DNA of 64,000 nucleotides, taken from the NCBI GenBank assembly GCA_023055425.1, contig JALGPY010000002.1:47267321-47331320 (forward strand), in the 5' to 3' direction. The notes under the pieces were generated by a model. The model was not told the origin of the DNA, ran no database searches, and saw only the letters and a list, made by a program, of their open reading frames with translations. This stretch comes from Linanthus parryae. Lineage: Eukaryota > Streptophyta > Magnoliopsida > Ericales > Polemoniaceae. This document shows, one piece after another, positions 41,801 through 54,605 of this stretch; the stretch's first letter is position 1; each line of letters starts with the position of its first letter. The position numbers and the translations under genes were made by a program.

Positions 41801-43655
41801 TTATGCTTCTAGGCAACTAAAGTCTTATGAGGAGAACTACCCTACTCACGACTTAGAGTTGGCAGCCATCGTGTTTGCGCTAAAGATATGGAGGCATTAC
41901 CTTTACGGTACGACGTGCAAGATCTTTACCGATCACAAGAGCCTAAAGTACATATTCACTCAAAAGGAGCTGAATATGCGACAAAGGAGGTGGCTAGAAT
42001 TGGTGAAAGACTATGATATCAAGATTCAATACCATGAAGGGAAAGCCAACGTAGTAGCGGATGCATTGAGCCGAAAGACGGAGCATACGGTAAATGCAAT
42101 GTGGGTTTTACCACCCAAGCTTTGCGAAGAGTTTCGAAGACTGGAGATTGAAGTCTGCACGAAGGGAACAACGAAAAACATGTTGTGTAATATGACGATA
42201 GTACCGGACATCTTCGAAGAAATAAAAGGAGCACAGAAAGAAGACGCTTTCCTACAAAAGATTAAGGAGAAGATCAACAAAGGCGAAGCACTCGATTTCA
42301 AAGTGGAAGAAGATGGAAGCGTGAAGTTCAAGGGAAGATGGTGTGTACCAATGACATGTGCGGAAGTAAAAGAAAGGCTTATGAAGGAAGCTCATAACAC
42401 ACCATATTCGGTCCATCCAGGAGGAGACAAGTTGTACAAGGATTTAAAGAAGAATTTCTGGTGGAAAGGTATGAAGAAGGAAGTAGCTGATTTCGTATCT
42501 AGATGTTTGACGTGCCAGAAGGTCAAGTTCGAGCACAAAAGACCAGGTGGAATGTTGCAACCATTGGAGATACCTGTTTGGAAATGGGATTCCATCTCAA
42601 TGGACTTTGTCACGGCTTTACCTGTTTCGACGAATGGATTGAATCAAATTTGGGTGGTAGTCGATCGACTCACCAAGACGGCAAGATTCATTCCCATGAA
42701 GGACACGTGGGACATGGAAAAGAGGGCGGACGCTTACATCAAGAATGTTGTAAGACTACACGGAGTACCTAGCTCGATTATTTCGGATAGAGATCCAAAC
42801 TTCTTATCTCATTTCTGGAGGGAGCTACAAAAGGCCATGGGCACTGAGCTAAGGTTCAGCACAGCATTTCACCCAGCTACGGATGGCCAGACTGAGAGAA
42901 CGATTCAAACACTGGAGGACATGCTAAGGGCTTGCATTCTAGACTTTGGAGGTTCATGGGTGGATAAGTTACCACTTATCGAGTTCTCGTATAACAACAG
43001 CTACCATGCTAGCATAGGGATGGCACCCTACGAAGCACTGTATGGGAGGAAGTGCAGGACACCGCTGTGTTGGAGTGACATCAGCGAGACGATCATTCTT
43101 GGACCACAAATGATCGAGGACTCGACAAACCAGATTCGAATGATCCAGCAAAAGATGAAGGCGGCCCAAGATCGACAAAAGTCTTACGCGGATTTGAAGA
43201 GAAGGCCATTGGAATTCAAAGTTGGCGACAAAGTGTTCCTAAGGGTTTCACCTACAAAAGGGGTCATGCGTTTTAATCAGAAAGGAAAGTTAAGTCCCAA
43301 GTTCATTGGACCCTACGAAGTACTGGATCGTATAGGAGAGGTTGCCTATCGCTTGAATCTTCCTAACAGCCTAGGTAGAGTGCACAACGTTTTCCATGTA
43401 TCCCAACTCAAAGCCTATATACCCGATCCGAGTCATATCATTGACCCCGAGCCTGTCGAGCTTGATCCCTCTCTTACCTATGAACAACAACCGATCAAAA
43501 TCCTTGATACAAAAACCAGAAACACCCGTACCAAGTCCACCACGCTGGTCAAGGTTCTATGGTCGAACCACCAAACGGAAGAAGAAACTTGGGAAGCCGA
43601 GGAGGACATGAGGAAACGTTACCCACACCTTTTCGACCAGGTACGAGTCGAGTGA
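38856..43655 (+). CDS. gag-pol: Tekay gag-pol polyprotein with chromodomain
   Basis: 1599 residues without a break. Gag core about 60-220 ([18 protein letters not shown]); zinc knuckle C304-X2-C307-X4-H312-X4-C317, preceded by [13 protein letters not shown]; an unusually long Asn/Gly-rich linker (about 325-440); aspartic protease LFDSGAT with D482; RT with FIDD (815-818); Ty3 RNase H with [10 protein letters not shown]; integrase HHCC ([25 protein letters not shown]) and DD35E at D1250, D1311 and E1347; then a C-terminal chromodomain-like region (about 1535-1592: [20 protein letters not shown]). The chromodomain and overall form place it in the Tekay/Del clade. It supplies capsid, maturation, copying and integration; chromodomains are thought to guide insertion to heterochromatin. 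Confidence 0.96.
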   Translation: MQYYTRRRAREVGTMNQGTQGNQQIPVPQQYDPIRFQNLEQATLALTQLLHNQQAGGNDIMSKIAELRPDFFYGTEDPTILEDWIRDFHKALTSVRCPEDRRIEVAIYYFKKEADKWWSSVSAELLAQEGFGWEQLKEAMRERFYPDHVKSAKFDEFLHLKQDGATLTDYYDKFMELMRFGRDIAPTEVRRIRKFVEGLDFEVRRAMGPTRFNSLFEAYGAAQDMQRMLDSNAEANRKRKTEAPAATGFQNRGNNAGDKRFRPNPNPTYQPGNNGGQGMVRSYHCKKCGNNHPGVDCRGEKVTCLNCGKKGHRKYECLVKPQMYNNSNNNGNFNGNNYGGNNVNRQGGNGGYNRGSNSYGGNNSGYNQGGNNNRGNNYGGNQRNYQQGGGYGSNNNAGNRNNNGGGYNRGNNWQGGNGYNNRPQGNNNATSATTVAGAPAPAATARSAAGTINVMNQTQAAQANVVTGTFLIHSTPAFVLFDSGATFSFISSTFAKKLDLPNPTPISISISTPTGEVTPCNTMYPRVNLEILGAKLPSDLILFDLGNLDVILGMDWLSKYKATIECATQKVRFRGPKGERLSYRGITTEPKIQIVSALTILSDVKKGHRAYLCTIHDQEKEGEKLEDIPVVNEFPDVFPEELPGMPPKRAVDFAIDLVPGTGPISKAPYRMAPAELKELQEQLKELLDKGFIRPSVSPWGAPVLFVKKKDGSLRLCIDYRELNGVTVKNKYPIPRIDDLFDQLQGADTFSKIDLRSGYHQLRIAEQDIPKTAFRTRYGHYEFTVMPFGLTNAPAAFMELMNRVLQKYLDKFVVVFIDDILIYSKGKEEHEQHLREVLETLREEKLYGKLSKCEFWLDRVPFLGHIISKEGVSVDPGKISAVRDWPTPKSVTEIRSFLGLAGYYRRFVKDFSKIAKPMTTLMKKTSKYVWDKNCEEAFQTLKDRLTSAPVLTLPTEGGEFEVYSDASKHGLGCVLMQDGKVIAYASRQLKSYEENYPTHDLELAAIVFALKIWRHYLYGTTCKIFTDHKSLKYIFTQKELNMRQRRWLELVKDYDIKIQYHEGKANVVADALSRKTEHTVNAMWVLPPKLCEEFRRLEIEVCTKGTTKNMLCNMTIVPDIFEEIKGAQKEDAFLQKIKEKINKGEALDFKVEEDGSVKFKGRWCVPMTCAEVKERLMKEAHNTPYSVHPGGDKLYKDLKKNFWWKGMKKEVADFVSRCLTCQKVKFEHKRPGGMLQPLEIPVWKWDSISMDFVTALPVSTNGLNQIWVVVDRLTKTARFIPMKDTWDMEKRADAYIKNVVRLHGVPSSIISDRDPNFLSHFWRELQKAMGTELRFSTAFHPATDGQTERTIQTLEDMLRACILDFGGSWVDKLPLIEFSYNNSYHASIGMAPYEALYGRKCRTPLCWSDISETIILGPQMIEDSTNQIRMIQQKMKAAQDRQKSYADLKRRPLEFKVGDKVFLRVSPTKGVMRFNQKGKLSPKFIGPYEVLDRIGEVAYRLNLPNSLGRVHNVFHVSQLKAYIPDPSHIIDPEPVELDPSLTYEQQPIKILDTKTRNTRTKSTTLVKVLWSNHQTEEETWEAEEDMRKRYPHLFDQVRVE

Positions 43656-43810
43656 CGGGGACGTCACTCCTTTTAAGGGAGATGTGATTTAACAACCATG
43701 CATTTTAATTACCGTCTTGTCTTGTTATTACGTGCACATTAGAACTGCATACTGCATACTTGCATTGGGAGATTCGATTTACTTTAAGCTTCGGGGACGA
43801 AGCTTTGTTT

Positions 43811-43824
43811 TAAGGGAGATGTGA
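43811..43824 (+). other. Polypurine tract of the Tekay element
   Basis: TAAGGGAGATGTGA immediately before the 3' LTR. A near-copy, TTTTAAGGGAGATGTGATTT, also lies at about 43671-43690, so the last ~150 bp before the LTR hold a partial duplication. Confidence 0.75.
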
Positions 43825-43938
43825 TGTAATACCCCGGTATTTTATGGGGCATTTTTGGGAGTTTGGCAAATTTTTGGGGTCATTATGTGAAATTATAAAA
43901 GTTTTTTTTTTTCTCTTCCTTTTTATCTAATAGTTTAC

Positions 43939-43983
<45 letters not shown>

Positions 43984-44012
43984 TACTATATTATTATTAT
44001 TATTACTATAAC

Positions 44013-44046
<34 letters not shown>

Positions 44047-46680
44047 GTCAACATTTTTTTTTTTATCAAAAAGTATTTTTTTAAGACGACAACTTTTTAT
44101 ATAGTTAATGTGTGTAAATTAGTGGGTGAAGTGTAGCGGGTCGTGTGACGTCTTAAAACGTGTCTAAAGTGTAGTTTTAATTAAGAACGCGTGGCGAACC
44201 ACCGCGTGTCATCGCGCAACCGCCACACCGTACACTTTCCCACCATCACCTTCAACATCCCTTCCATTTGCAGAGATGTACTCTGCTGATTTTCCGGCGG
44301 AAATCAACTATGGCAAGGTCACAAATTGACCTCAAACCCTTCCAAATCCCGCCCCAATCTTGCTATGAATTGAAACCCCAATCTCCATCATCAATTTCTC
44401 CAATTGACCTTCCAAAATCAACCACAAATTTCTCCACCTTCAGTCAAAATTTTCTGATTTGGGTTTACACCCAAGCACACCAAAAACCAGTCCTCTCTCT
44501 CTCACATACTCCCTCTCGCCATCCCTCTCTCGCACTCCCCGCCCTCCCTCGCTCTCTCTCTGCTCTCTGTCGGCCGCCGAAGCAGGACCCGACGCCGAGC
44601 AAAGACCCAGGCCGAAGCCCAGAACCGCCCGACGCCGCCGCCCTCTCCGCCGTCGTCGTCCCTCTGCGTCGCCGAACCCCGACGCCGCTCCTCCGCTCGA
44701 ATCGCCGACGCCACCACCGCCCACTCTCTCTTCCCCTGTCTCCTCTTGTCCGACGAACCGGAAAGCCACCATCGCCCCGCCTCCGCCTTCATTGTCGCCG
44801 CCTTGTTCATCACCGTCCCCGATCGGTAAACCCCTGAATCTTTGCTTCGTTGTTTGATTTTCAATACCTGTTGGGGAGTGAGCGTGATGAAGTCGCTGGG
44901 ACTCCATTTGAGAAGAAGATGAAATGTTTACAGTGAACTAATTTGGGAAGAGATGTGTTTGGACTGTAAATGTGAACCAGGGGGTATAAAAGTGTCTTTT
45001 CACGAACTTGTTGGGGCCTGTTTTGTAGGTGAGTAAAGTTGTGGGTATGGTGCAACCTTTTACAAACTGTTTTTCTTATATATTATCAAAGTGTAAATCC
45101 AATTTGTTCTTAACATAACATAAACTAGCATTTTCATATATTTATACACACTATTAAATATAACGTTAGAAATCATTTTATGAAAATAAACCTATAATCT
45201 TATTACGTTGATTTGGGATTTTGCAAGTATAATATCTACCTTTTCCTAACCAACTATTTAGCCTTTTTTTGTATATATCGGAAAATAAACTCTTGTCACA
45301 TAATAACGTTTTCTTAGTATTATAATTATTATGTTATTTATAGTAGACATCAAGCTTATTTTTTTTGAAATAGCTACCTTTATTTATAAATATTAGCTAC
45401 TAAATGTTATAATATATTAAATAAAGTTTTCTTTACCTCAACTATTATTTTATATTTAAACACCACTATCTTCTTAATAGATATGTACAATAATCGTGCA
45501 ACTAGTAGCTAGTGAAATATAACTTGTTTGGGGGATTATGTGGGGAATTTCACTTGCATTTCATATAGGACATTTAATTGCGAAATTGTTGTATGGATGA
45601 ATATGTGTTGATATAGAACGATGTGATATTGTAGATTCCGAGTTCGTAGGAGGAGAGTTCGTCGAGGACCCCTACTTCTAAATTTCCGTGCTGCTTGTGT
45701 TGAAATCTCTCTCTCCACTTTCCAAGTAAGTACATATGTACAATGTCTTCAACTATCAAAATGTGCTTTGGTGTGAGTTATAATGGATTTTGACACATCG
45801 TGCGTTACTCTTCAAAAGTTTACTTCAAAGTTTATATTTCTGTCATGACAATTTTGGAAAGATTACTTATCCTGGAAATAAACTGAAAACTTGGATTTAA
45901 TGAACGATAATGGATATGGGGCGATGTACAGAGGATGTGCGTGAAGGCCAATATGGCCAAGGACGCTTATATGCGATCCTTCATTGGGTTTTCATACCCT
46001 ACCCTATATGGGTTTTATAAGGCGTGGAAACTATAGAGTACTACCTATACTGACGTAGGTCACTGCGGTATAGGGGTGTCGACACTTAAGGTCCTATAGT
46101 ATGGTTCGAGCGGGGTATGCGTAGGGCTACCTTCTAACGCTCTTGGTGAATTGGGACGGGCGATGTCCCAAGAGGTACCTTTTTTATATATATTGCATCG
46201 TGACCTCTCTGTGGACATACGTTACCCGCTGGGTTTTCATGCCTCAGCCAAACTACTAAATGAAATTGGTACTCTTTTTATATTCGGTTTAAATTCCAAA
46301 GTTCTCTAAATCATGTATTTCACACTCGCGCTATTTCAAAGGTTCTTATTATCATGTTTGTTCTAGCCAAAAACTCTTGTCTTACTCATTGTAGTATGTG
46401 CTTACTTAGTTTTTACTAATTAAAATTTTTCTGCGGTCGGCTTTCGCTATTTCAAAACCCGCAGGTCAAGAATAAGCTAGCTGGGATGGAAACGCACACG
46501 AGCTAAGGAGTAGTGACACGCTAGCAAATAAGTAGTAGTTGTTTCGTTTTGTTTAAGACATGTTTACCTTTGTGTTTAAATAATGTAAGGAGGGTTTCTC
46601 CTTTACTTTTATTTCAATAAAGCACCTTGGATTTCGTTAAATTGTACTAGCGAGGAACCGTAGGTTCCCGGGTTGTTTCA
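43825..46680 (+). repeat. 3' LTR of the Tekay element
   Basis: 2856 bp, nearly identical to 34735-37581. Ends GGGTTGTTTCA, followed by the TSD ATACC. Confidence 0.95.
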
Positions 46681-46685
46681 ATACC

Positions 46686-46728
46686 TCTATCACCTGAAGA
46701 TCCTCTAGACAAGGATTTGTTTCAATAG
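46686..46728 (+). pseudogene. T2 antisense PMD gene, last 14 codons
   Basis: Joined to the sequence before 34735 (through the shared ATACC) it gives LSPEDPLDKDLFQ and a TAG at 46726-46728. This resembles the T1 C-terminus FAPQDSLIKNLL. It confirms that the Tekay element split the final exon. Confidence 0.75.
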
Positions 46729-47795
46729 CTGTATGCTGTAATGCTGCCCTGTTTTTTTCAAACACTTGAATACAATTTTGGCCTTTGTTTTCTGAATGAT
46801 CTCCTTTCGCATTCCAATGGTGCAATAACTATCGCATCATGTTTTATTGTAATTTAGAACTGAATGCTTCAGGACTATTGATGAGTCTACATGATCTTTA
46901 GACATTCGTAGGCTCAAGTCCCCACGAGCTGCCATCATTATTTGAATTACCGTGCCGCCACAGTATTAAATAAGGTGTGCTTCTCACACAGTGGGCCCAA
47001 CCTTCATCATGACTTAGGGCTACTGTATCGTCGTAGTCTTTAATAGGGTCATTGATTCTTGTTAATTTCCTAGGCGTTTCTGACTCGACCAGGAAACTGA
47101 AGAGTCTCCTCTGGGTCCCATATAAACCCCTTTTCTTGCTATCTTGTTCTTTATATGAGCTCATGTGATTGACAAGATGTCATCTCCAGTGAGTCCTCAC
47201 AACTCTTTTCATTGCCCTTTGACCATTTTTAGTCCGTATCAGCTCTGGTCTTCCAAGCTTTAATTTGTGCGTTGTGATATAGAAATAGTTCCCAAGGAAT
47301 TCACTGAAAAGGCCCCTGATTCGCCTGGTCATTCCGAGGACCGATTGTGTAAGCCCTTTCGTTGATACGTAGACATCTTTTCTTTCATTATGTTTGCAGG
47401 GGTCATCTGCGTTGGTCCTCCGGCAAAGCGCAACTTTGCACCAATTCTTCTACCAGCAAGTAATGAGTGGTGTGCATCTATGTTGGTTCTCCGGCGGAGA
47501 ACTGTTTGCAACCATTGTTTCAGCCAGGGCGCAACAAGGGTGTGTTTATTTCTTACACACAATTAGCTTCCTACCTCGTGAGCTGTTCTCCCATTTTTTC
47601 TTCACATCAGTAGCCTTCATGGCTTGAGGTTCATCTAGCATCTTGCCATGTCAAGGGTATGAGAAAGAGCTCTGTTCTGGTCGAGGACGTGGACGACAGC
47701 GTCAAGTTTCGTAGCTTCAGGGTTTTTCGTAGGGACGTTCCTTGAGAACACTTAGATTTTTGATTGAAAGTTTTTCCTCGTTGTAAGCTTTGCTT
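46729..47795. other. T2 region between antisense gene and tandem array
   Basis: Collinear with T1 5195-6387: TTTAATAGGGTCATTGATT, then GGGTCCCATATAAACCCC, then a CAGTGAGTCCTCAC block. No credible ORF. Confidence 0.55.
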
Positions 47796-48290
47796 CGAGC
47801 TGCTATCTAAACAGATAAGTTGTAAGCCGCATTTGACTGTTATCAAAGTATTCTTTTCCATTCGTTGTTTTGTAACTTCGCGTGTTGACTTGCTATGCGA
47901 TCAAATAGGCTTTGTACTTCTCGTGACATTATATATATAAAATTTGGCCGTGTTTCGCTACTGTCTAGCCAGATAGTCTTTGAATGAGTTGCTATCTAGA
48001 CAGATTGGCTTTGGATCACATAGGATCATTTTTTGTTATCGCTGCTATCTGGGCAGATAGGATTTGGATCTCATAGGATCATGTTTTGTTATCGCTGCTA
48101 TCTAGGCAGATAGGCTTTGGATCTCATAGGATCATGTTTTGTTATCGCTGCTATCTGGGCTGATAGGCTTTGGATCTCATAGGATCATGTTTTGTTATCG
48201 CTGCTATCTGGGCTGATAGGCTTTGGATCTCATAGGATCATGTTTTGTTATCGCTGCTATCTAGGCAGATAGGCTTTGGAGCTAATTAGC
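47796..48290. repeat. 53-bp hairpin tandem array of T2
   Basis: Five to six good units. Each reads GCTGCTATCTAGGCAGATAG, then GCTTTGGATCTCATAGGATC, then ATGTTTTGTTATC, 53 bp in total. Each has CTATCT-N4-AGATAG and GATC-N6-GATC (GATCTCATAGGATC). T1 keeps the same unit length and arrangement with a different sequence. The first unit, CTGCTATCTAAACAGATAAG, matches the edge unit of T1 at 6390. Confidence 0.9.
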
Positions 48291-48497
48291 AGGTATGATT
48301 CATATGAACAATTAAGTAAATGGAGCAACAAAACAATTATTTGATAAAGTTCTCTCATATGGGAGAGTTATTATCATTAAAGCATCCTCATATGGGAGGA
48401 GTATGAAAACAGATTCCTCAGATGGGAGGAAGCAATGCAGAATACATATGAACTGGGAAGCGATAAAACATATGAATTGAAAAGCAAATAAACAAAG

Positions 48498-50612
48498 CTA
48501 AGGATAGTACTTCTTAATCCAGCGCATGTTGATTGGACTTGGAGTTGTTGCAGTCCCAGGAAGCCTCTGAATGGTGCAGTAGCCGCTGTCGAAAACCTCT
48601 TTGACCTCGAACGGTCCCTCCTAGTTAGAAGCAAACTTGGGGTGAGCTGCTTCTCGCATACAATGGTCCGAAGCTCAAAAGACCAGATTTCCAACTGCAG
48701 AGTCCCGGTGTTGGACAGTTTTGTTGTAGGCGCGAGCGATCCTTTCCTTGTACCTCGTGTTAGCTTTCTTGACTTCTTCGCGTTTTTTTTTCCAGCAGGA
48801 TGAGATCGTGATCACGTTGATTCTCGTACAAAGCATGAAAGGCTATCCTTGCAGAGTTAACTTTGATCTCATTCGGGACAACAGCCTCGGCCCCATAGCA
48901 TAGAAGGAAAGGGGAGACTCCTGTGGGAGTCCTCGGCGATGTGCGATATGCCCATGGAGCCAGACTTAGGGAATTTGACCACTTCTTGTGATCCTCTGCG
49001 ACCATTTTACTTAGGATCCTCATCAATGACTTGTTCGTTGCTTCTGCTTGTCCATTCCCCTTTGGATAATAGGGTGTGGAGCACACCTGTCTTATGTTGT
49101 ACTCTGCTAGCTTCGCAGCTACTTGTCGGTTTACGAAAGGAGTCCCGTTGTCAGAGAGAATGGAATTGGGAATCCCAAAGAGATATATAATATTCTCCTG
49201 AATAAAATTAATAACCGCCAGTGTGTTTGCTGTCTTAAGTGGCACCGCTTCCACCCACTTGGTGAATTGCTCAGTTGCAGTCAGGATGAATTGGTTCCCA
49301 TACGAGGCCGGTCGAATAGGGCCAATGAAATCCAAGGCCCACGTGTGAAATGGCCAAGGTGTTCCCAATGCATGCAAGTCTACAGCAGGAGCATGTGCAA
49401 GGTTGCCTTTGAAATGACATTCTTGACACCTTTTGACCTTGGTGCGACAGTATGCTTCCATTGTGGGCCAGAAGTAACCAACGGTAAGGAGTTGTCTGCA
49501 TAACTTCGCGCCTCCTTGGTGCTCCACTTGATGGGACATATCCATTACTTCCTGTGCTTCTTGACTATCCAAGCATATGGGCAGATTCCTCTCATGACCT
49601 CTTCGCCAGAGTATGTTTTCCTTTACGACATATTGAGTTGTCTTTCTTTTGATTTTTTCAGCTTCTTTTCTCTGATATGGTTCAATTCCTTCTTTCAAAT
49701 AGTCAAACAGTGGCTTCCTCCAATCTGTGTCGTCATCGATTGCAGCAGTTTCTATGAAATCTTTGACCAATGCGCAATTCTCGCAGCTCCCGTGAATTAT
49801 TGCAGCATATGTTGACATTTCTGGCCGGTGAGTCCCATATCTCTGAGCTTTTTTATAAATTGACACTTCATTTTCTCCACAGGAATGTTGGTGGTTTTAT
49901 CTAATAGTTCCTGCCCTTCCTTCCGCGAGACACATCGCATGAGCACTCCTCCTGGTCCCTTAAAGTATAGGAAATTATCATGCACACAGAACCCCTTTGT
50001 GGATGGCCCAGTTCTCTTTGCTCGTTCCTTCAGCAATCGCATGCAGTATTGGCCTTCTCTAGTCTTCAGCTTCAACAAGCTCCTCTTCGCATAGCTCTTG
50101 TGCTAGAGCTGGGGTGGTTCTGAATTCGATCAAAACCCTTGCTGGGCACTTTGTCAGCGTTGATTTTGGACCCCAAGGTGGCTAAAGCATCTGCGTGTCG
50201 GTTGTCAGCCCTAGGAGTATGCTCATACTTGACATTGTGGAACTACTGCACTAGCTTCTGAACCATAGTCCTGTAAGTCAGTAAGTTGATTTCCTTTAAA
50301 CCATACTCGCCTGAGGCCTGTTTGACAATGAGCTTCGAATCTCCCATGACCATCAAGTTGTTTACTTCCAATGCCTTGGCTGCGAGGAGCCTTGCAATTA
50401 GAGCCTCTTATTCCGCCTCATTGTTAGTGACTGGGAAATCCAACTTTTTTGACATTTGGATGACTTCTCCATCTGGCTTAGTCAGGACAACAGCAATTCC
50501 TCCTCCTTTTCTTGTTGATGACCCATCGAAATGCAGCTTCCAATATAGTGATCCAATCGCATAAATCTCAGGTCCTTCTAGATCCTCCTCTACCATTGGC
50601 TCATGATTGTTG
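48498..50612 (-). pseudogene. T2 pol, C-terminal part (archaeal-type RNase H to integrase)
   Basis: Aligned with T1 pol. The stop at 48498-48500 follows IKKYYP. A poly-T length change at about 48784-48794 shifts the frame. The open part 48760-49866 holds the second zinc module (HQVEHQGGAKLCRQLL..CQEC) and integrase with WALDFIGP, SDNGTPF and GQAEATNK. The first zinc-like module is also here in broken form (RKEGQELLDK... and MSIYKKAQRYGT, C..NC). The archaeal-type RNase H fragment (LHFDGSSTRKGG at 50540, NNEAE) has stops. C2 is inserted at 50613. Confidence 0.85.
50608..50612. repeat. Target-site duplication TGTTG of C2 (left)
   Basis: Repeated at 62390-62394 after the 3' LTR. Joining the flanks restores T2 pol reading DNSHEP-type sequence as in T1. 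Confidence 0.85.
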
Positions 50613-52039
50613 TGTTGGAATAGATGCCCTAGAGGCAATCTAGTTTAGTATGAATTTATATTGGCTAGAACATTCATTGTATTATTTATTGGATATTTAA
50701 TATAATGAAGTCCTTAGATTTACAATTGTGTTGTTTATCTTAAATATCCATAGTCCAATATAATGATTAATAGGACAATCATCTGTAGACTAGTATGGGG
50801 TTGGATTGATATGGAGATATCATGATCCAACACATGGGTGTGCATTAAGGGTAATGGTGCACCGGATTGACCCATCTCCGAGAAGGCTACATACACGTTA
50901 TGTTAAGTCACAAGTGCTTCTCGTGGTGCAAGGGTATTGTCATCCTTAGACTTGAAGTCGCTAGATATTCTAGTAGTGGATTATTGTGATTTTGGTAGTG
51001 TTAAACGCTACACCGTAACTCAGTAGTTATAAAAGCGTGTACCGGATACAATAAGAAGCAAGCTTAGAGATCGTAGTGGATGTAGATAGAATTTGTCCCT
51101 CCCACATAACGGGAGCAAATATCCTAGGCCACTCGAGGGATAGTGCTTATAGAATGTATGGCCAGACTCAAATAAATCAATATAGGATATTGATGTTATT
51201 TGCACGAATAAGGCTATTCCCATGGATCGAGAAACTATGAATTGGATATACGAGTGTGACTTGTATGTCTCGTGTCCAATCGGGATATAGAGACAAAGGG
51301 ATGAAACAATTACTTGTACAAGGTTTGTTGGATGACTATTCTATTAGTTGGCTAGAATGGATGTTTTGCTAGAAACCGCTCCATATTAGCAAATTGTTGC
51401 TACCAACTGGATAGAACATATGGGGTCACACGCTATATAGAGTTGAACTAGATTTGGGAATTAACTAATAGGATTAATTAATTAGAATGATCACTTTGCA
51501 ACACCTTGAAAACTTAGTAGGACTAATTTGAGAGGAAGGGACTAAACCGAATTCTAGTAGGACAAGAATGGGTCCTTTAGGTAGTTGGCAAGGATTCGTT
51601 GGACTATATAAAGGATGCTCCTGCCTTCTTTCCCACACTTATGAGCCTTTAGTTCATAACTTGAGTGGGAGAGAACAAAAGGAGAGAGAGCAAGCAAGCA
51701 AGAGAGGCGTCCGCCCCCCTTGCCGCCGCCCCCTTCCCGTCGGCCCAACAAGGAGGCCGCCCCCTCCTTGTTGCCTCGTGTTGTGTGAATTCTTCTTCCT
51801 CTTCCTCCGTTCCGGGCTAGCACAAAGGATAAGGAAGATCTAGATCTCAACTCTAGGCGTGGATCGACTATAGAGAACGTGACACAATTCACGTTACAAG
51901 TCATCACAGGAGAAACCCTAAGGTGTGTAACTTGATTTCTTCCCTTACCATCGTTATGTCTCTTGTCCTGTGATCCTTGGAGGGTATTCCATGGATAAAA
52001 TTTGTTTTTCCGCTGAGTATCCATGATCAAAACCCTACA
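50613..52039 (+). repeat. 5' LTR of C2
   Basis: 1427 bp. TATA box CTATATAAA at 51604-51612, followed by a CT-rich and GC-rich leader. Confidence 0.92.
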
Positions 52040-52040
52040 G

Positions 52041-52053
52041 TGGTATCATAGCC
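52041..52053 (+). other. Altered primer-binding site of C2
   Basis: TGGTATCATAGCC; the canonical initiator-Met site, present in C1 and Tekay, is TGGTATCAGAGCC. One central mismatch. Confidence 0.8.
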
Positions 52054-53711
52054 ACAGGTCGTAGAGCATAAACGTGGTTTATGTGTTACGTTTTGATAGT
52101 TTTACACTTTAAATTTATTGTTTATCGCGTAAAACAAGACAAATCAAGCATGTGATGCAATTTGTCAATAATCAATCATAACAAGACATAGTTTTTGCAC
52201 TGGATGCATGAATTAGTGAGTTTGAGAAATTTTAGGATCTTGGATCTAGGGTTTGGGCATCCTATGGAAAGAAGGAGTTCTTTTCACACAAGGAAACAAC
52301 CAAACTTGGGCACCAAGCAAGGGAGTTGTTTTGGAAACAACTCCCAAAGGAGGTTCGGCCCCCTAGGGGACCGCCCCTCCTTGCTTGCCGCCCAAGCAAG
52401 GGACGACCTAGGGTCGGGGCAGTCCTAGCCCACGGCCTAGCCGTGTGGGCTAGGGGCCGGCCAGCCCAAGGCCTTTGCGGTCCTCTTTTGGGGTCCGGGC
52501 AATTTGATTGTTGGGCCCCATGGACCGTTTTAACCCCTAGAAAATCCTAAAATCAATTAAAATTGACCAAGCGCGTTAAAATTGGATTTTAACTATTTAT
52601 GTGCAAATCGCATGAATATTGGATATGGCCTTAGGATGTGGTTTGGTGTGATTGTTTAATTTTTGTGGTTTGGTTTACGGCCTGCGAGCTGATCAATTAA
52701 TTGTAATAATTAATTAGAGTTTTATGGCCTTCGAGTCATTTTTTTCTCAACTTGTGAGATTTATTTTATTTAGTATAGGCTAGCTAGTGCTAGATAGAAT
52801 AGATTGTTAGCCAAGATCGAAGAAAAGAAGCCCAAAGCTAAAGGGAGCCACAAAAAGATGGAGCATGGAGCATTCCACATGACTATGAAGGATGGACCAA
52901 AAGATGAAGATGCATGGGGATGTGCTTGCTTTAGGGTTCATAGATAATTCCATTGGCTTGGAATTATCTTAGTCTAGAAAAGCCCATATTCACATCACGT
53001 TTTATTTTGCTTTGTGGTTGTTTATTTTATTGTCTTATTATTTTGTGGGTGGTGTATGGATGATGCATGCAGTTAGGATAATAAGATAATTAGACAACCC
53101 GGGTCTATTATTTGGAGTTGTGCCCAAACTCAAATAGATAGATTAGTTGATATGGATCAACAAAACAATTAAAATTGAATTGAAAAATCCCTCAAAATTC
53201 AAATATTGTGTTTTGTCTTCTCGTTATTTAAACACTCATCATCATCATGATTTCCCAAGATCGTGTGTGCCAAAGCATGGTGACTTGGTTAATAATGATG
53301 TGGTGCGATGGCACACCTCGTGTGCAGACTGTTTAAGTAAGAGGTTGGACGCAACTAGGTGTTTAATAGGATTAAAACCTAGAGACAATCAATTGGGATT
53401 ATCCATGCGGATGGATAAATAAGGAGTTATTTGTCCAATTGAACCAAGAGTTGCATAAAATATGCAATTGGAATTGTTCCTATCTAAAGTAGTCAAATTA
53501 TGGGTGACTTGCCAAAGCAAGCTCATAAGGAGATGAAACATGGATCTTGGCCCACTAGAAAATATAAGGATATTTTCCGCATTAATATCTTGAGGGTTAT
53601 TAATCCGTAGAAAAATAGTGGGAGCTATATTTGATAAACTAGCCATTATTGAATATAGTAAAAATTCAAAAATACTAAAACTTGCGTATTTCCTTTTTTG
53701 TAGAATTCCAA
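52054..53711 (+). other. C2 leader between PBS and gag
   Basis: About 1.66 kb without a credible ORF. Collinear in parts with the C1 leader (GTTTACGGCCTGCGAGCTGA; GAGGTTGGACGCAACTAGG). Confidence 0.6.
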
Positions 53712-54605
53712 ATGGCAAACAACTCATCAAGTTCACAACATTCCCTACGATCTGTCATTGAGAAGGACAAGCTCTCTGGAACCAACTTCCTTAATTGGTA
53801 CAGAAACTTGAGAATTGTTCTCAAGTAAGAAAAGAAACTGTACGCAATAGAGGAGCAAGTTCCAGCAGGTTCAGAGAACAATACCCCTGCAGCCCTAAAG
53901 GCGTATCAAAAGTGTGTTGATGACGCTAATGATGCGGCCTGCCTTATGCTATGCACCATGACTTCTGAGCTTTAGAAGCAACACGAAAACATGAATGCTG
54001 TCGATATGGTCGAGCATCTGGAGCAGCTCTTCCAAGAGCAGGCAAGGGTTGAGAGGTATGAGGTCTCTAAGGTATTATTCAAGTGTCATCTGGCAGAAGG
54101 GAACCCGGTGGGACCCCATGTACTCCGTATGATCGGATACTTGGAGAATCTCGCCCGACTGGGTTTCCCGGTCGGCCAAGAGTTGGAAACCGATCTCGTG
54201 TTGCAATCGTTGCCCGAGAGTTATGGACAGTTCATCATGAACTATAACATGAACGAGATCGTTAAACCACTGCCATATTCTCAATATGTTGAGGACAGCT
54301 GAACAAAGCATCAACAAGGGTAAGGGCAAGACCATTATGATGGTGCAGAAAGGAAAGGGCAAAAGGTTTGCCTCATCCTCCAAGGGCAAAGGCAAGTCAG
54401 CTTCCAAGTCCAAGGAACCTGCCCTTAAGCCTGTTGGTGGCATTTCCAAAGGTGTGACTAAAGGTGAGTGGCACTACTGCAGTCAGCCTGGACACTGGAG
54501 GAGGAACTGCCCAAAATATCTGGAGGACAAGAGGCTTGGAATAGTGATTCCACCACCACCAGGTATTTTTGTTGTAGATGTCAATTTAACTGCCTCTACA
54601 TCATA
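53712..54605 (+). pseudogene. C2 gag, interrupted
   Basis: MANNSSSSQHSLRSVIEKD, then KLSGTNFLNWYRNLRIVLK and a stop at 53827-53829. A second stop occurs at 53972-53974, and a frameshift near 54290 precedes the Lys/Gly-rich tail. The zinc knuckle is HYCSQPGHWRRNC, with the first Cys of the usual CX2CX4HX4C replaced by His. Confidence 0.85.

Larger units (their letters stand above)
34735..46680 (+). mobile_element. Tekay/Del-type chromovirus (Ty3/gypsy), full length and apparently intact
   Basis: 11.9 kb with LTRs of 2847 and 2856 bp, TG...CA ends, and a perfect TSD ATACC (34730-34734 and 46681-46685). It has an initiator-Met PBS, an extra ORF, a single 1599-codon gag-pol with C-terminal chromodomain, and a PPT. 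The LTRs are nearly identical; the clear differences are TTA repeat number, GCCTTGTTTTG versus GCCTTTTTTTG, and GTTAAGTTG versus GTTAAATTG. This marks a very recent insertion that could still be mobile. Confidence 0.95.
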
